Of a stretch of 64,000 nt of DNA, positions 20,218-30,100 are shown piece after piece. Under the pieces are notes generated by a model. That model saw only the letters and a list, made by a program, of their open reading frames with translations, was not told the origin of the DNA and did not search any database. Location of the stretch: positions 1 through 64,000 of the forward strand of contig NZ_CAMFJS010000005.1 in the NCBI RefSeq assembly GCF_945956965.1, in the 5' to 3' direction. Both the position numbers and the translations under genes were made by a program. Every line of letters starts with the position of its first letter. Position 1 is the stretch's first letter. This stretch comes from an uncultured Roseateles sp. (GTDB lineage Bacteria > Pseudomonadota > Gammaproteobacteria > Burkholderiales > Burkholderiaceae_C).

Positions 20218-20949
20218 TCACAAGCTCAGGGCCTGGCGCTGGGCGGCCAGCAGCTCGCCAATGCCCTTCTCGGCCAGGTCCAGCAAGGCATTCATTTCAG
20301 CGCGGGTGAAGGCCACGCCTTCGGCCGTGCCTTGCAACTCGACCATGCCGCCGGCAGCGGTCATCACCACATTCATATCGGTGTCGCAGCCGGCGTCTTC
20401 GGTGTATTCCAGATCCAGCAAGGGCGTGCCCTCCACGATACCCACCGAGATAGCGGCCACCGCGTCCTTGATCGGGCTCTGGCTGATCTTGCCCTGGGCC
20501 AGCAACCAGCTCACCGCATCATGCGCGGCCACATAAGCGCCGGTGATGGCAGCGGTGCGGGTGCCGCCGTCGGCCTGCAGCACATCGCAATCCAGGGCGA
20601 TGGTGCGCTCGCCCAGCAGCTGCAAATCAAACACGCAGCGCAGTGAGCGGCCGATCAGGCGCTGAATCTCCTGCGTGCGGCCCGACTGCTTGCCGCGTGC
20701 GGCTTCTCGGTCGCTGCGGGTGTGGGTGGCGCGCGGCAGCATGCCGTATTCGGCCGTCACCCAGCCCTCGCCAGAGCCGCGCTTGTGCGGCGGCACTTTC
20801 TCTTCCACCGAGGCGGTGCACAAAACCTTGGTGCCACCGAACTCGATCAGCACCGAGCCTTCGGCATGGCAGGTGTAGCGGCGCGTGATGGTGACCGGGC
20901 GCAGCGCATTGGCAGCGCGCCCACCCGAGCGGGCAAATTCAACAGACAT
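20218..20949 (-). CDS. rph: Ribonuclease PH
   Basis: Phosphorolytic 3'-5' exoribonuclease that trims tRNA 3' ends. The 243-residue sequence has [21 protein letters not shown] split across the N-terminal strand region, the [28 protein letters not shown] substrate-binding stretch (shown here only in part as [14 protein letters not shown]), [20 protein letters not shown] and [17 protein letters not shown]. Length is normal. The ATG at 20949 has GAGAGAG upstream; the frame is open to a TTG six bases earlier. It follows the PP2C gene after 14 bases. Confidence 0.96.
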   Translation of the reverse strand: MSVEFARSGGRAANALRPVTITRRYTCHAEGSVLIEFGGTKVLCTASVEEKVPPHKRGSGEGWVTAEYGMLPRATHTRSDREAARGKQSGRTQEIQRLIGRSLRCVFDLQLLGERTIALDCDVLQADGGTRTAAITGAYVAAHDAVSWLLAQGKISQSPIKDAVAAISVGIVEGTPLLDLEYTEDAGCDTDMNVVMTAAGGMVELQGTAEGVAFTRAEMNALLDLAEKGIGELLAAQRQALSL

Positions 20950-20963
20950 GGACAACTCTCTCT

Positions 20964-21965
20964 TCAGGGTTTCTTGCGGCGCAGACCCGGCATGGACGAA
21001 CGCAGGGCCTGGGCTGGCGCGACACTGAGCTGGGGTGCTGGGGCGGCCTGGACATTTGCCGCGCTATTGCGGGTGCCCGCCAGCTTGATGGCCTCATTGA
21101 TCTCGCGCACCGAGCGTTCGATCTCGGCCTCATCCATCTCGAAGCGGCGCTCGTTACCCAGGTCCAGGCTCTGGATCGTGGAGGAATAGCCCTGGTCGCT
21201 CAGATCCTGCGTGGAATCCACGCCGGCCTCGCCCACGCCCTCCCACTCCACCGCCAGCACCGTGACATTGTCGCAGCGGGGGCCGCCATTGCGCAGTGCC
21301 TGCTCCACCAACTCAGGCACTGCATCGGCGACCGGTCGGGTCGCCAGCTGAATGGTGATGGTTTCGTCCGACACCGTGCCCCACAAACCATCGGAGCACA
21401 GCATCAGGCGGTCACCCGGCTCCAGCTGCATGGGGCCGGAGCAATCCACCATCGGCCGCCCCGGGCTGCCCAGACAAGTGAACAAAACATTGCGATTGAA
21501 ATTCTCACCCGCTTGCGGCGAACGGCCCAGCGCCGCCTGCAGCTCCAGATAGGAATGATCGCGGGTGCGGGCCACCAGGCGGCCGGCGCGCAGCATGTAC
21601 AAGCGCGAATCGCCACAATGCGCCCAGTGCGCGGTGCTGCCTTGCAAAATGCAGGCCACGACCGTGGTGCGCGGGGTATCGCTCAGGCCTTTGTCGGCGC
21701 TGTAGCGCAGGATTTGCTGGTGCGCGATCTGTACCGCGTCTTGCAGAAACTTCTCGGGGTCAGCCAACATGGGCTTGGCTTCGCGCTGAAACATCGCGGC
21801 CAGGGTTTGCAAGGCCAGCTGCGCCGCCACCTCGCCTTCTGGGTGACCGCCCATGCCATCGGCCAGGGCAAACAGGCCGGCGTCACGGGTGTAGCAGTAA
21901 CCCATGCGGTCTTCGTTCTTCTCGCGCCCGCCGCGTCGGCTCACCTGATAGGTGCTGAACCTCAC
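20964..21965 (-). CDS. PP2C-type serine/threonine protein phosphatase
   Basis: A 333-residue PPM-family, metal-dependent phosphatase. Metal-ligand blocks are complete: [49 protein letters not shown] and CDNVTVLAV. The catalytic domain ends at about residue 250; the remaining 80 residues are Ala/Pro-rich and unassigned. The start is a GTG that overlaps the stop of the upstream kinase gene (GTGA), so the pair is translationally coupled and very probably forms an antagonistic kinase-phosphatase switch. The substrate is unknown. Presence in front of rph-rdgB-hemW is typical of several Burkholderiales. Confidence 0.93.
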   Translation of the reverse strand: MRFSTYQVSRRGGREKNEDRMGYCYTRDAGLFALADGMGGHPEGEVAAQLALQTLAAMFQREAKPMLADPEKFLQDAVQIAHQQILRYSADKGLSDTPRTTVVACILQGSTAHWAHCGDSRLYMLRAGRLVARTRDHSYLELQAALGRSPQAGENFNRNVLFTCLGSPGRPMVDCSGPMQLEPGDRLMLCSDGLWGTVSDETITIQLATRPVADAVPELVEQALRNGGPRCDNVTVLAVEWEGVGEAGVDSTQDLSDQGYSSTIQSLDLGNERRFEMDEAEIERSVREINEAIKLAGTRNSAANVQAAPAPQLSVAPAQALRSSMPGLRRKKP

Positions 21966-22930
21966 GCCTTGGCCCCGGTCTTCAAGTTCTCCAGTTGCAA
22001 CTTGAGGCGCTCGCTGAAGCTGAGCTTGGTGTAGCGCCGCTCGGTTTCACGCGACAACTCCTTTTGCAGAGCGAACACGCTTTGCGGCCGCGCCAGCGGG
22101 TCCAGCGACATGCACCATTCGGTGACTTCGATCAGATTGTCGGAATAGACATTGCGCAAACGCGACAAGCTCAGCGCCAGCCGGTCTTTCTCAAGCCGCT
22201 GAGGTGCATCGTTAGGCGGATAGCCCTGCATGCAGGCGTAGATGCAAGCGCCAATGGCGTAGATGTCGGTCCACGGCCCCAGGGCTCCGTCGCGCCGGTA
22301 CATCTCGGGCGCGGCAAAGCCGGGCGTGTACATGGGGCGGATGAAGTTCCCTTCCTTGCTCAGCACCTCGCGCGCAGCGCCAAAGTCCAGCAAGACTGCC
22401 TTGTTTTCATTGGTAATGAAGATATTGGCCGGCTTGATGTCCAGGTGCAGCATCTTGTGCTGGTGCACGATGCGCAGGCCGCGCAGGATTTCGTCGAACA
22501 GGCTGCGAATCGTGGACTCGCGGAAGACCTTGTCGCGCTTCAAGTCCCGTGCGGTGACGATGAAATCCTGCAGGGTGTCGCCCTGCAAATAGTTCATCAC
22601 CATGTAGACGGTTTCGTTCTCGCGCAGGAAGTTCAGCACCGAGACCACGCTCGGATGCGAGATCTGCGCCAGCGAACGGCCTTCTTCGAAAAAGCTTTTC
22701 AGGCCCAGGCGGTAGAGCGGCTGCTTCTCGGGTTTGACTCGGGGCGTCAGCTCACCCGGCGAGCGCTCCGCCAAGCTGGAGGGCAGGTATTCTTTCAGGG
22801 CCACCAAGTGGCGCTCGGGATCTTCGGCCAGATAGACAACGCCGAATCCACCGGCAGCCAATCGCTTGATGATCTGGTAGCCCCCCACCACAGTTCCTGC
22901 GGGCAGTGGGGCCGGTTTCGGCTTTGACAT
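21962..22930 (-). CDS. PknB-type serine/threonine protein kinase
   Basis: A 322-residue soluble Hanks-type kinase. The glycine loop AAGGFGVVY, the VALKEY lysine, the catalytic loop HLDIKPANI (about residue 160), the DFG (about 182) and the APE-like FAAPEMYRRDGA activation segment are all present. There is no C-terminal transmembrane or PASTA region, so it is cytoplasmic. It is the first gene of a minus-strand unit with PP2C, rph, rdgB and hemW, and it is divergent from yicC with only 31 bases between start codons. Confidence 0.94.
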   Translation of the reverse strand: MSKPKPAPLPAGTVVGGYQIIKRLAAGGFGVVYLAEDPERHLVALKEYLPSSLAERSPGELTPRVKPEKQPLYRLGLKSFFEEGRSLAQISHPSVVSVLNFLRENETVYMVMNYLQGDTLQDFIVTARDLKRDKVFRESTIRSLFDEILRGLRIVHQHKMLHLDIKPANIFITNENKAVLLDFGAAREVLSKEGNFIRPMYTPGFAAPEMYRRDGALGPWTDIYAIGACIYACMQGYPPNDAPQRLEKDRLALSLSRLRNVYSDNLIEVTEWCMSLDPLARPQSVFALQKELSRETERRYTKLSFSERLKLQLENLKTGAKA

Positions 22931-22961
22931 AATCGACTTTTATTTCCACACCGGACGCTAG

Positions 22962-23894
22962 ATGCCAGTCTACAGCATGACCGGATATGCCAGCGCCAGC
23001 TCGCAGTCCAAACCCACGGGTTCGCCCAGTGACAATCAAGCCCAGCAGACCACGGCCAACGCCTCGGTCAGCGTCGAGATTCGCTCGGTCAACGGGCGCT
23101 TTCTCGACCTGGGCTTTCGCATGCCCGAGGATTTGCGCGGCCTGGAGCCTGCCCTGCGTGAGCTGCTGACCGCCAAGCTCAAGCGCGGCAAGATTGAACT
23201 GCGCATCAACACCCAGCGCGAGGGCGACAGCCATTGGCCGCAGCCTCAGCCGGATCAGCTCAACAAGCTCTCACGCCTGCAAGACACGGTGCAGGGCTGG
23301 CTGCCCAAGGCGCAAGCCCTGTCGGTGCATGAAGCTTTGCAATGGTGCAAGGGCAGCGGCAATGCCAGCGAGAAGCTGGACGAGCCGGCCATGGAAGCCG
23401 CCCGCGCCTGTATTCAAGGCCTGCTGGAAGCCCGTGAGCGCGAAGGCGAAAAGCTGGTGGCGATTCTGCTGGAACGCATCCAGCACCTGCGTCAACTGGC
23501 CGACGCGGCCGAGCCCATGCTGCCCGCCATCGTGCAACGCCAGCAGCAGCGCTTTCTGGAGCGCTGGCAAGAAGCCCTGGTGACGACCGGCGCCGGCCAG
23601 ACCATCCCCGAAGAAAACCTGCGCGAGCGCGCCCTCAACGAAGCGGCCGCCTACGCCATCCGCATCGATGTGGCGGAAGAGCTGGCCCGCTTGCGCGCCC
23701 ACCTCGAGGAAATCGCCCGCCTGCTCAAAAAGGGCGGCGAGATCGGCAAACGCCTGGACTTCCTGATCCAGGAACTGCACCGCGAAGCCAACACCCTTGG
23801 CTCCAAGGCCGCGGCGCTGGAGCTGACCAATATCTCGGTGGAGATGAAGGTGGCGGTGGAACAGCTGCGGGAGCAGGTGCAAAACATCGAATAA
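22962..23894 (+). CDS. yicC: YicC family endoribonuclease
   Basis: A 310-residue protein of the YicC/YloC family. The start MPVYSMTGYASA and the VEIRSVNGRFLDLGFRMPEDLR block are the family N-terminus; the C-terminal DUF1732 has EIARLLKKGGEIGKRLDFL and LHREANTLGSKA. E. coli YicC is reported as an RNase that affects small RNAs. An unusual insertion of about 20 polar residues follows the first strand (SSQSKPTGSPSDNQAQQTTA). The promoter must overlap the kinase 5' end because the intergenic gap is only 31 bases. A long hairpin terminator follows. Confidence 0.93.
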   Translation: MPVYSMTGYASASSQSKPTGSPSDNQAQQTTANASVSVEIRSVNGRFLDLGFRMPEDLRGLEPALRELLTAKLKRGKIELRINTQREGDSHWPQPQPDQLNKLSRLQDTVQGWLPKAQALSVHEALQWCKGSGNASEKLDEPAMEAARACIQGLLEAREREGEKLVAILLERIQHLRQLADAAEPMLPAIVQRQQQRFLERWQEALVTTGAGQTIPEENLRERALNEAAAYAIRIDVAEELARLRAHLEEIARLLKKGGEIGKRLDFLIQELHREANTLGSKAAALELTNISVEMKVAVEQLREQVQNIE

Positions 23895-23948
23895 GCCTGG
23901 ATCGCGACGCTGCCCGGCTGATATTGCGCCGGCCAGCGCGCATAACAG

Positions 23949-24019
23949 CATGGCGCCGCAAGCCCAAGCCAGCCTGAGTCAAGTCAGGCCGGCTTAGGCT
24001 TGCGGCGCCATGTTTTTTT
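23949..24019 (+). terminator. Very long hairpin terminator after yicC
   Basis: Arms 23949-23977 and 23984-24012 form a 29-position stem (27 paired, two opposed mismatches at 23965/23996 and 23971/23990) with a 6-base loop, followed at once by seven T residues (24013-24019). This is far longer than the usual 6-12 bp stem. It lies 54 bases beyond the yicC stop and 140 bases before the end of the TpsA gene. The stretch 24020-24152 holds only repeated CCGGA/GCCGG words with weak folding potential. Confidence 0.85.
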
Positions 24020-24152
24020 CAGACCGGACTGGCCGCGCCGAACTGCAAGGCCGACAAGGCGCCCCGCATATTCAGCGCCGCCAAGCCGCCTTTCGAGCCC
24101 GCGTGAAATGCCGGAAGAAGCCGGAAGAGGCCGGACTAAGCCGGCACTCATT

Positions 24153-27100
24153 TCAGGGCACGAAGTCCAGTTCAAAGGCCTGGGGCGCTTTGTCCTTGGC
24201 CGCTTGCAACTGCACCCGCACCCGGATGGGCTTGGCCAGATCGGGTGGCACCAGCCCGGCAAATTGACGCTTGTTGGCGTCGTAATGCAACCAGGCTGGC
24301 AGCTCAGCGCCATCGGCCACTTGCAGCTTTTCAAGGCCGGCGGGTGTCTGCCCCAGCAAGGCGGCCACATCGCTGACAAAGCGCTGACCGGCCTGCAACT
24401 TCACCGACCAGGAGGTTTGCAGACGGCTGCTGTCTTGCGCCAGAGGCGCTTGCTGAAGCCCAAGAGCCGCATCCGTTTGCGACCATGCCGGGCCACTGAG
24501 CGAGGCCGCCAGCGGACGCGAAGCGCCAATGTGCGTGGCCAGATTGCCCGAGTTCTCAGCCTGCGTCGTGCCGCCCACCAAGCGCGCGAACTGCTCCGGC
24601 GGCAGCAGCTTGGCCGTGGTCAGGTAGCCCGAACCTTGGCCCAGCACCTCTTGCGGTGGCAGGTTGGCCAGCGTCACGCCCGTCTGCATGAAGGCGAATG
24701 GCAGGCCGCCCAGGCGGCTCAGGTCCAGCGCCGGGTTGTCGTCATAAATCAGCCAACGACCCGCATCGGCCCGAACCGCTTGCGCGCCGGCGCGGTTGCG
24801 GAAGGCTTGGGTCGCGGCCAGAACAACGGCCTGTTGCGAAGCCGCGCTGCTGCGCACTGCCGCATCCAGCCCCAGATCACCCGCCGCACGGATGTAGACC
24901 TCACCACCGGCCTGCACGCCCTTGGTATTGCCCACCTCGGCCACGTTCAGGCTCTGCGCGTTCTCCAGCGCGAAAGCACCTTCGGTCTGTGCGGCCACGC
25001 CGCTCAGGCGGTTGGCCTGACGCAGTTCCACCGCCTCGGCACCTGTGGCCTGGACGCGCAGCTTGTCAGCGTTCAAGACGCCGCCGGTCTGGCGGATGCC
25101 GCCGCCCTGCACTTCCAGGTTCAGGGCGCCCTTGCCCGCCAGGAGCTGATCGCTCAATGTCAGGCCGCCTGTGGCCTTGATCAACTGATCCTTATTGCCC
25201 GCCGCGGTGTTGACCACGCCAACCGTCAAGGCCTGCGCGTTGGCGAAAGACAGCGCGCCATCGGCGAGCACCGCGCTGAGCGTGCCCACGCGGTTGGCTT
25301 GCTGCATATCGGCATTGCCCGTGCCTTGCACCGCTACATTGAGCTTGCCGGCCTTCACCAGGCCCGCGGTCTGGCTGATGCCGCCAGCGGCACTTTCCAG
25401 ATTCACTGCGCCACTGCCGGCGTTGACGGCATCGCTCAGGGTCAGGCGACCGGCGCTGACGATGCGCTGATCCTTGTTGGCGGCCGAGGTATCGATGGCC
25501 GCCAGCTTCAACTCAGCCGCATTGCGGAAGTTGAGGCCGCCGCCGGCCACGTTAGCGGCCAGCGTACCGACCCGGTTGGCCTGCTGCAGATCAGCATCAC
25601 CACTGCCCTGGGCACGCAGGTTCAACTGGCCAGCCTGGACGCTGCCCGCCGTTTGGGCGATACCGCCGCTGGCGCTTTCCAGGCTGATGCTGCCGCTGCC
25701 GGCTTGCATCTGCTCGGTCAGCGTCAGCTTGCCGCCGGAGCGGATGCGCTGCGCCTTATTGCCTGCGGCCGTGTCAACCGTAGCCAGGGTCAGGGCCCCG
25801 GCGTTGACGAAGTCCAAATCGCCGGAATTAACCTTGGCGCTGAGCGTGCCCACCGCATTGGCTTGTTGCAGATCGACATTGCCGCTGCCCTCGGCCGTCA
25901 GCTTGAGCTGCGCCGCAGACACGCTGCCGCCGGTTTGGCTGATGCCGCCATTACTGGCCAGCAGTTCAACCGTGCCTTTGCCGGCCTTCAGGCCTTGGGC
26001 CAGGGTCAGCGCGCCGCTGCTCTGAATGCGCTGGTCTTTATTGGCCGCGCTGGTGTCCAGCCCGGCCAGGCTGACGCCTGCATCGGCACCGACAGTGCGC
26101 GCCAGCGCCGCAATCGTCAGGGCTTGGGCATTGTTGAATGCCAAGTTGCCGCCGTTGACTTGAGCGGCCAAGTTAGCCACCTGATTGGCCTGCTGCAGCG
26201 TCACATCGCCGCTGCCTGTGCTCAGGATGCGCAGCTTGTCGGCGCTGATCACACCTCCGCTTTGCTGGATGCCGCCGTTGGCAACTTCCAGGCTGAGGGT
26301 GGCGCTGCCGGCGCTCAGGGCTTGCGTCAGAGTCAGCTTGCCAGCACTCTTGATCAACTGCTCGCCATTACCGGTCGAGGTGTCCACACCGGCCACGGCC
26401 ACGCCAGCGCCCTGCCCCACGCTGCGGGTCAAGCTGCCCACGCTGAGGGCTTGCGCGTTGTTGAAGGCCAATGTGCCGCCCTGCACCTTGGCGGCCAGCA
26501 CCTTGACGGCATTGGCCTTTTGCAGATCCACCGCACCGCTGCCACCGGCCAGCACACGCAGGCTGTCGGCGCTGATCACGCCACCGGTCTGCTGAATGCC
26601 GCCGTTGGCCGCTTCCAGATTGACCATGGCCGTGCCGGCCGCGAGGCCTTGCTCCAGGCTCAGCTTGCCTGCGCTCTTGATCAATTGCTGCTGGTTGCCT
26701 GCGGCGGTGTTGACGCCTGCAATCGTTGCATCACTGCTCGCCGCGCCGAGGCTGCGGGTGACGCTGCCCACTGTCAAGGCGGCCGCGTTATTGAAGGCCA
26801 AGGTGCCGTTTTGCACCCGTGCCGCCAGCACACCCACCGTATTGGCGTTCTGCAGATCCACCGCGCCGCTGCCTTCGGCCAGCACACGCAGCTTGTCCGC
26901 CTGAATGACGCCGCCGACCTGGGCAATGCCGCCGGTCGCGCTCTCCAGATTCACCACGCCACGGCCTGCCGCCAGGTTCTGACTCAGCGTCAAAGCACCG
27001 CCTGTCTTGATCAGCTGGTCTTTGCCGGTCGCAGCGCTACTGACACCCACTGTGCTGCCAGCCAGGCCACCCAAGGCCACCGTCACGGTACCGACTTCCA

Positions 27101-30100
27101 AAGCATCCGCATCGCGGTAGGCGATGCTGCCATCGGCGGCCGAGGCAGACAGCACGCGCACACGGTTGCCCGCTTGTTGCAGGTCGATGGCACCGCTGCC
27201 CGTTGCCAGCACGCGCAGGCGATCGGCGCTCAGGCTGCCGCCGCTCTGCTGCACGCCGCCAGCACCTTCCAAGCTCAGCACCGCCGAGCCGGCCGTGATG
27301 GACTGATCCAGGCCGATGCGGCCTTGCGCCGTGCGCAGGGTGATGTCCTGGTTGTTCGTACTGACGCCTTGCAGCGGGCCGCCCGCAAGCGCATTGCCTG
27401 CCGCCGTGCCCACGCTGCTGACCTGCAGCGCCGCATTGTTCAGCACATTGACGCTGCCGCTCGCGCTGGCAGCGGCCAGCTTGCCAATAAGGTTGGACGG
27501 CGTGGCGCCCGCGCCCAGATCAAGCGTGATGGCACCACTGGCTTTGGCCGCCAGGCCGCCGGCCTTGACCGCCTGGGTCTGGGTGATCGTGCCGTTCTTG
27601 GCTTGCAGCCAGGCATTGCCGCTGACATTGAGGCCGTCCACCTGGCGACCGCCGATATCGCTGACGCTGTCGATGAGCAAGCCGTCCTTGGCCACGAAGG
27701 TGAAGTCCTTCGCTGCACCCGCCATATTCACGGCGAGCACGCCCACCGCGTTGTCATTGCTGAGGTCGGAGTGGTCCTGTGCGGACACCTGCAAACGCCC
27801 GGCGGTGATGATGGGAGCCATGGTTTCGGGGCCATTGGCCACGTGCAACTCGTTGACCCCGCCGGTGGTGGCGCTGAGGCTCACGCTGGCGCTACCGGCA
27901 TTGACGCTATTGGCCAGCACCAGATTGCCATTGGCCACGTCAACGCGCACGCCACGGGCCGCGCTGCTCGTGTCAATGCCTGCCAAGGTGTTGCCAGCGG
28001 CTGCAGTGCCCACCGCGCCGATGGTCAAAGCCTGACCGTTGAGCAGCTTGAATTCACCGTTGGTGCTGCGAGCCGCCACGGTGCCCACCCGGTTCGGGGC
28101 CACGCCATTGCGCTGCAGATCCAGGGCGATATCGCCTTGGGTTTGCAGGCCGAGCTTGCTGGCTTGCACCGCCTCGGTTTGGTTGATGCCGCCGGTCTGG
28201 CTCTCCAGCCAGGCCGTGCCGCTCACGTTGACGCCGCTGACTGCTGCCACATTGATGGACGGCGTGGCCGCCACGGCTTCCAGCGTCAGCGCACCCTGAT
28301 TCTTGAAGCTCAGGTCCTGGTTGCTGCCGTTGACGCGCACCGCCAAGCCGCGAACCGTGTTCGCATTCATCAGGCTGCCGCCGTTGAGGGCTTGCACCGC
28401 CAACTGATCGGCGCTGACGATGGCGCTGCCGGTCTCATTGACGGCACCGGCCAAGGCCTGCAAGCTCACCCGCCCTTGGCCCACTTGAATGGATTGATCC
28501 AGGCTCAGATTGCCGGCACTGCTGCTCAGGCTAACGGCCTTGTCGTTGATGGTGCTCAGGCCCACGGCCGGCCCATCGGCGACGCCGTAGCTGGTCGAAC
28601 CCACGCTGCCCACGCTCAGCGCCTGTGCGTTGTTGAAGGCCACTTGCCCATCCAGGCCATTGCCGGCCAAAGTGGTGACCAAATTGGGGCCGCTCAGCAC
28701 AAAGTCGCCCTTGCCGATCAGCTGCAGCTTGTCCACGCTCAGCAAGCCGGCGCCGGCCGCACCCTGATCCACGCGCAGCGAGACCGTGCGCTTATCGGCA
28801 TTGGCCACGCCGCTGGCGCCTTGCACCGTCAGTGCGGCATTGAGCTGCACCTTGCCGCCGCTGCCCTGCATGGCCAGATTCAGGTTGTCGCGCACGGTGG
28901 TGGCCGCGTCCACCGTCAGCGTGCCCTTGCCGGCCACCGGGGTCTCGGCCGCGCCGCCCACGGTGACATGGCTGAAGCCGCCTTGGAAGATGGCATTGCT
29001 GCCACTGAACCAGCTGCTGGACAGGCCCAGGGCGCTGCCCCAGCCATTGCTGTCGGCGCTGCCGAGCAGGATGTCGCGGCTATCCGTCCAGCTGCGCAGG
29101 CGCAGCTCACCGCTGCTGGCCGCCTTCAGGCGTGCCGAGCTGCTATTGGTGAGGAAGAGGCTGTCGGCCACCAGATCGATATTGCCGGTGGCGCTGCCGC
29201 CATCCAGGCGGCCCAGCCACATGGCATTGCCTGCGGCGAACACGCCGTAACTGCCCATCTTGCCGCCGGCCACGCCGCCGATCAGGATATTGCCGCTGTC
29301 GGACAGCACGCGGGTATTGAGCGTGTCCAGGCGCACGCCATGGTTCTGGTCCGACACATAGTCGTTCCCGCCACCGCCCTTGCCGATCACGCGGATATTG
29401 CCGGCGGCGGTTTTCACCAACGCGCCTTGCGAGATGATCACGCCGTCATAGCGCGAGCCGGAGGTGACATTGCTGCCGACACCGCTGGCATCACCCTGGA
29501 TGCTGATCGCGCCATTGCCGCTGGCCAGCAGCGACACCTGCGAGGAGCTGCCTTCACCGATCAAGACCGCATCTTTATTGCCGGCACTGGAGGCTTGGTT
29601 TACCGCGCCCTGAATGCTCAGGGAGCCGCTGCCACTGTCCAGGGTGCTGAGGCCAAAAATATGCACACCGGCGCCGCCGGCCAAGCTGTCCGGCGCACGC
29701 GCGTTCAGGCTGATATTGCCGCCCTTGGAGGCGATCTGGCTGTTGAAGATCTGAATGCCGTCGGTATTGCCATCCGGGTCATTCGCCGTGCCCACCGCCG
29801 CGCCATTGGCCGCTGTGCCACTGCCGCCCAGCTGCAAGGCGCCGCCATTGGTCTTGAGGGTGGCGTTGTTGAGATGAATCGCGCCACCGCCGGCTGCATC
29901 GGCCTGGTAAGACTTCAGGTTCAGCGTCAGTGTGCTGGCGCCGGCATTGGTTTCGCCGTCAATGCTGCGGTTCTTGATCTTGATCGAGCGATCCGACGTG
30001 ATGGTCAAGGTCCGTGCCGACGCATCGTTGACGCCAATGTCAAAGGTTTCCTGCTTGTAGTCGGCATAACCCGTCACGCCATTGACCGTGCCGCCGGTGA

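Noticed and set aside
22924-22933. TTGACA/CATAAT words in the kinase-yicC gap as a promoter
   Set aside because: They overlap each other and the kinase start codon, and no correctly spaced partner box was found.
25100-27330. CRISPR-like array suggested by periodic DNA similarity
   Set aside because: The period is about 280-330 bases, in frame, and explained by protein repeats.
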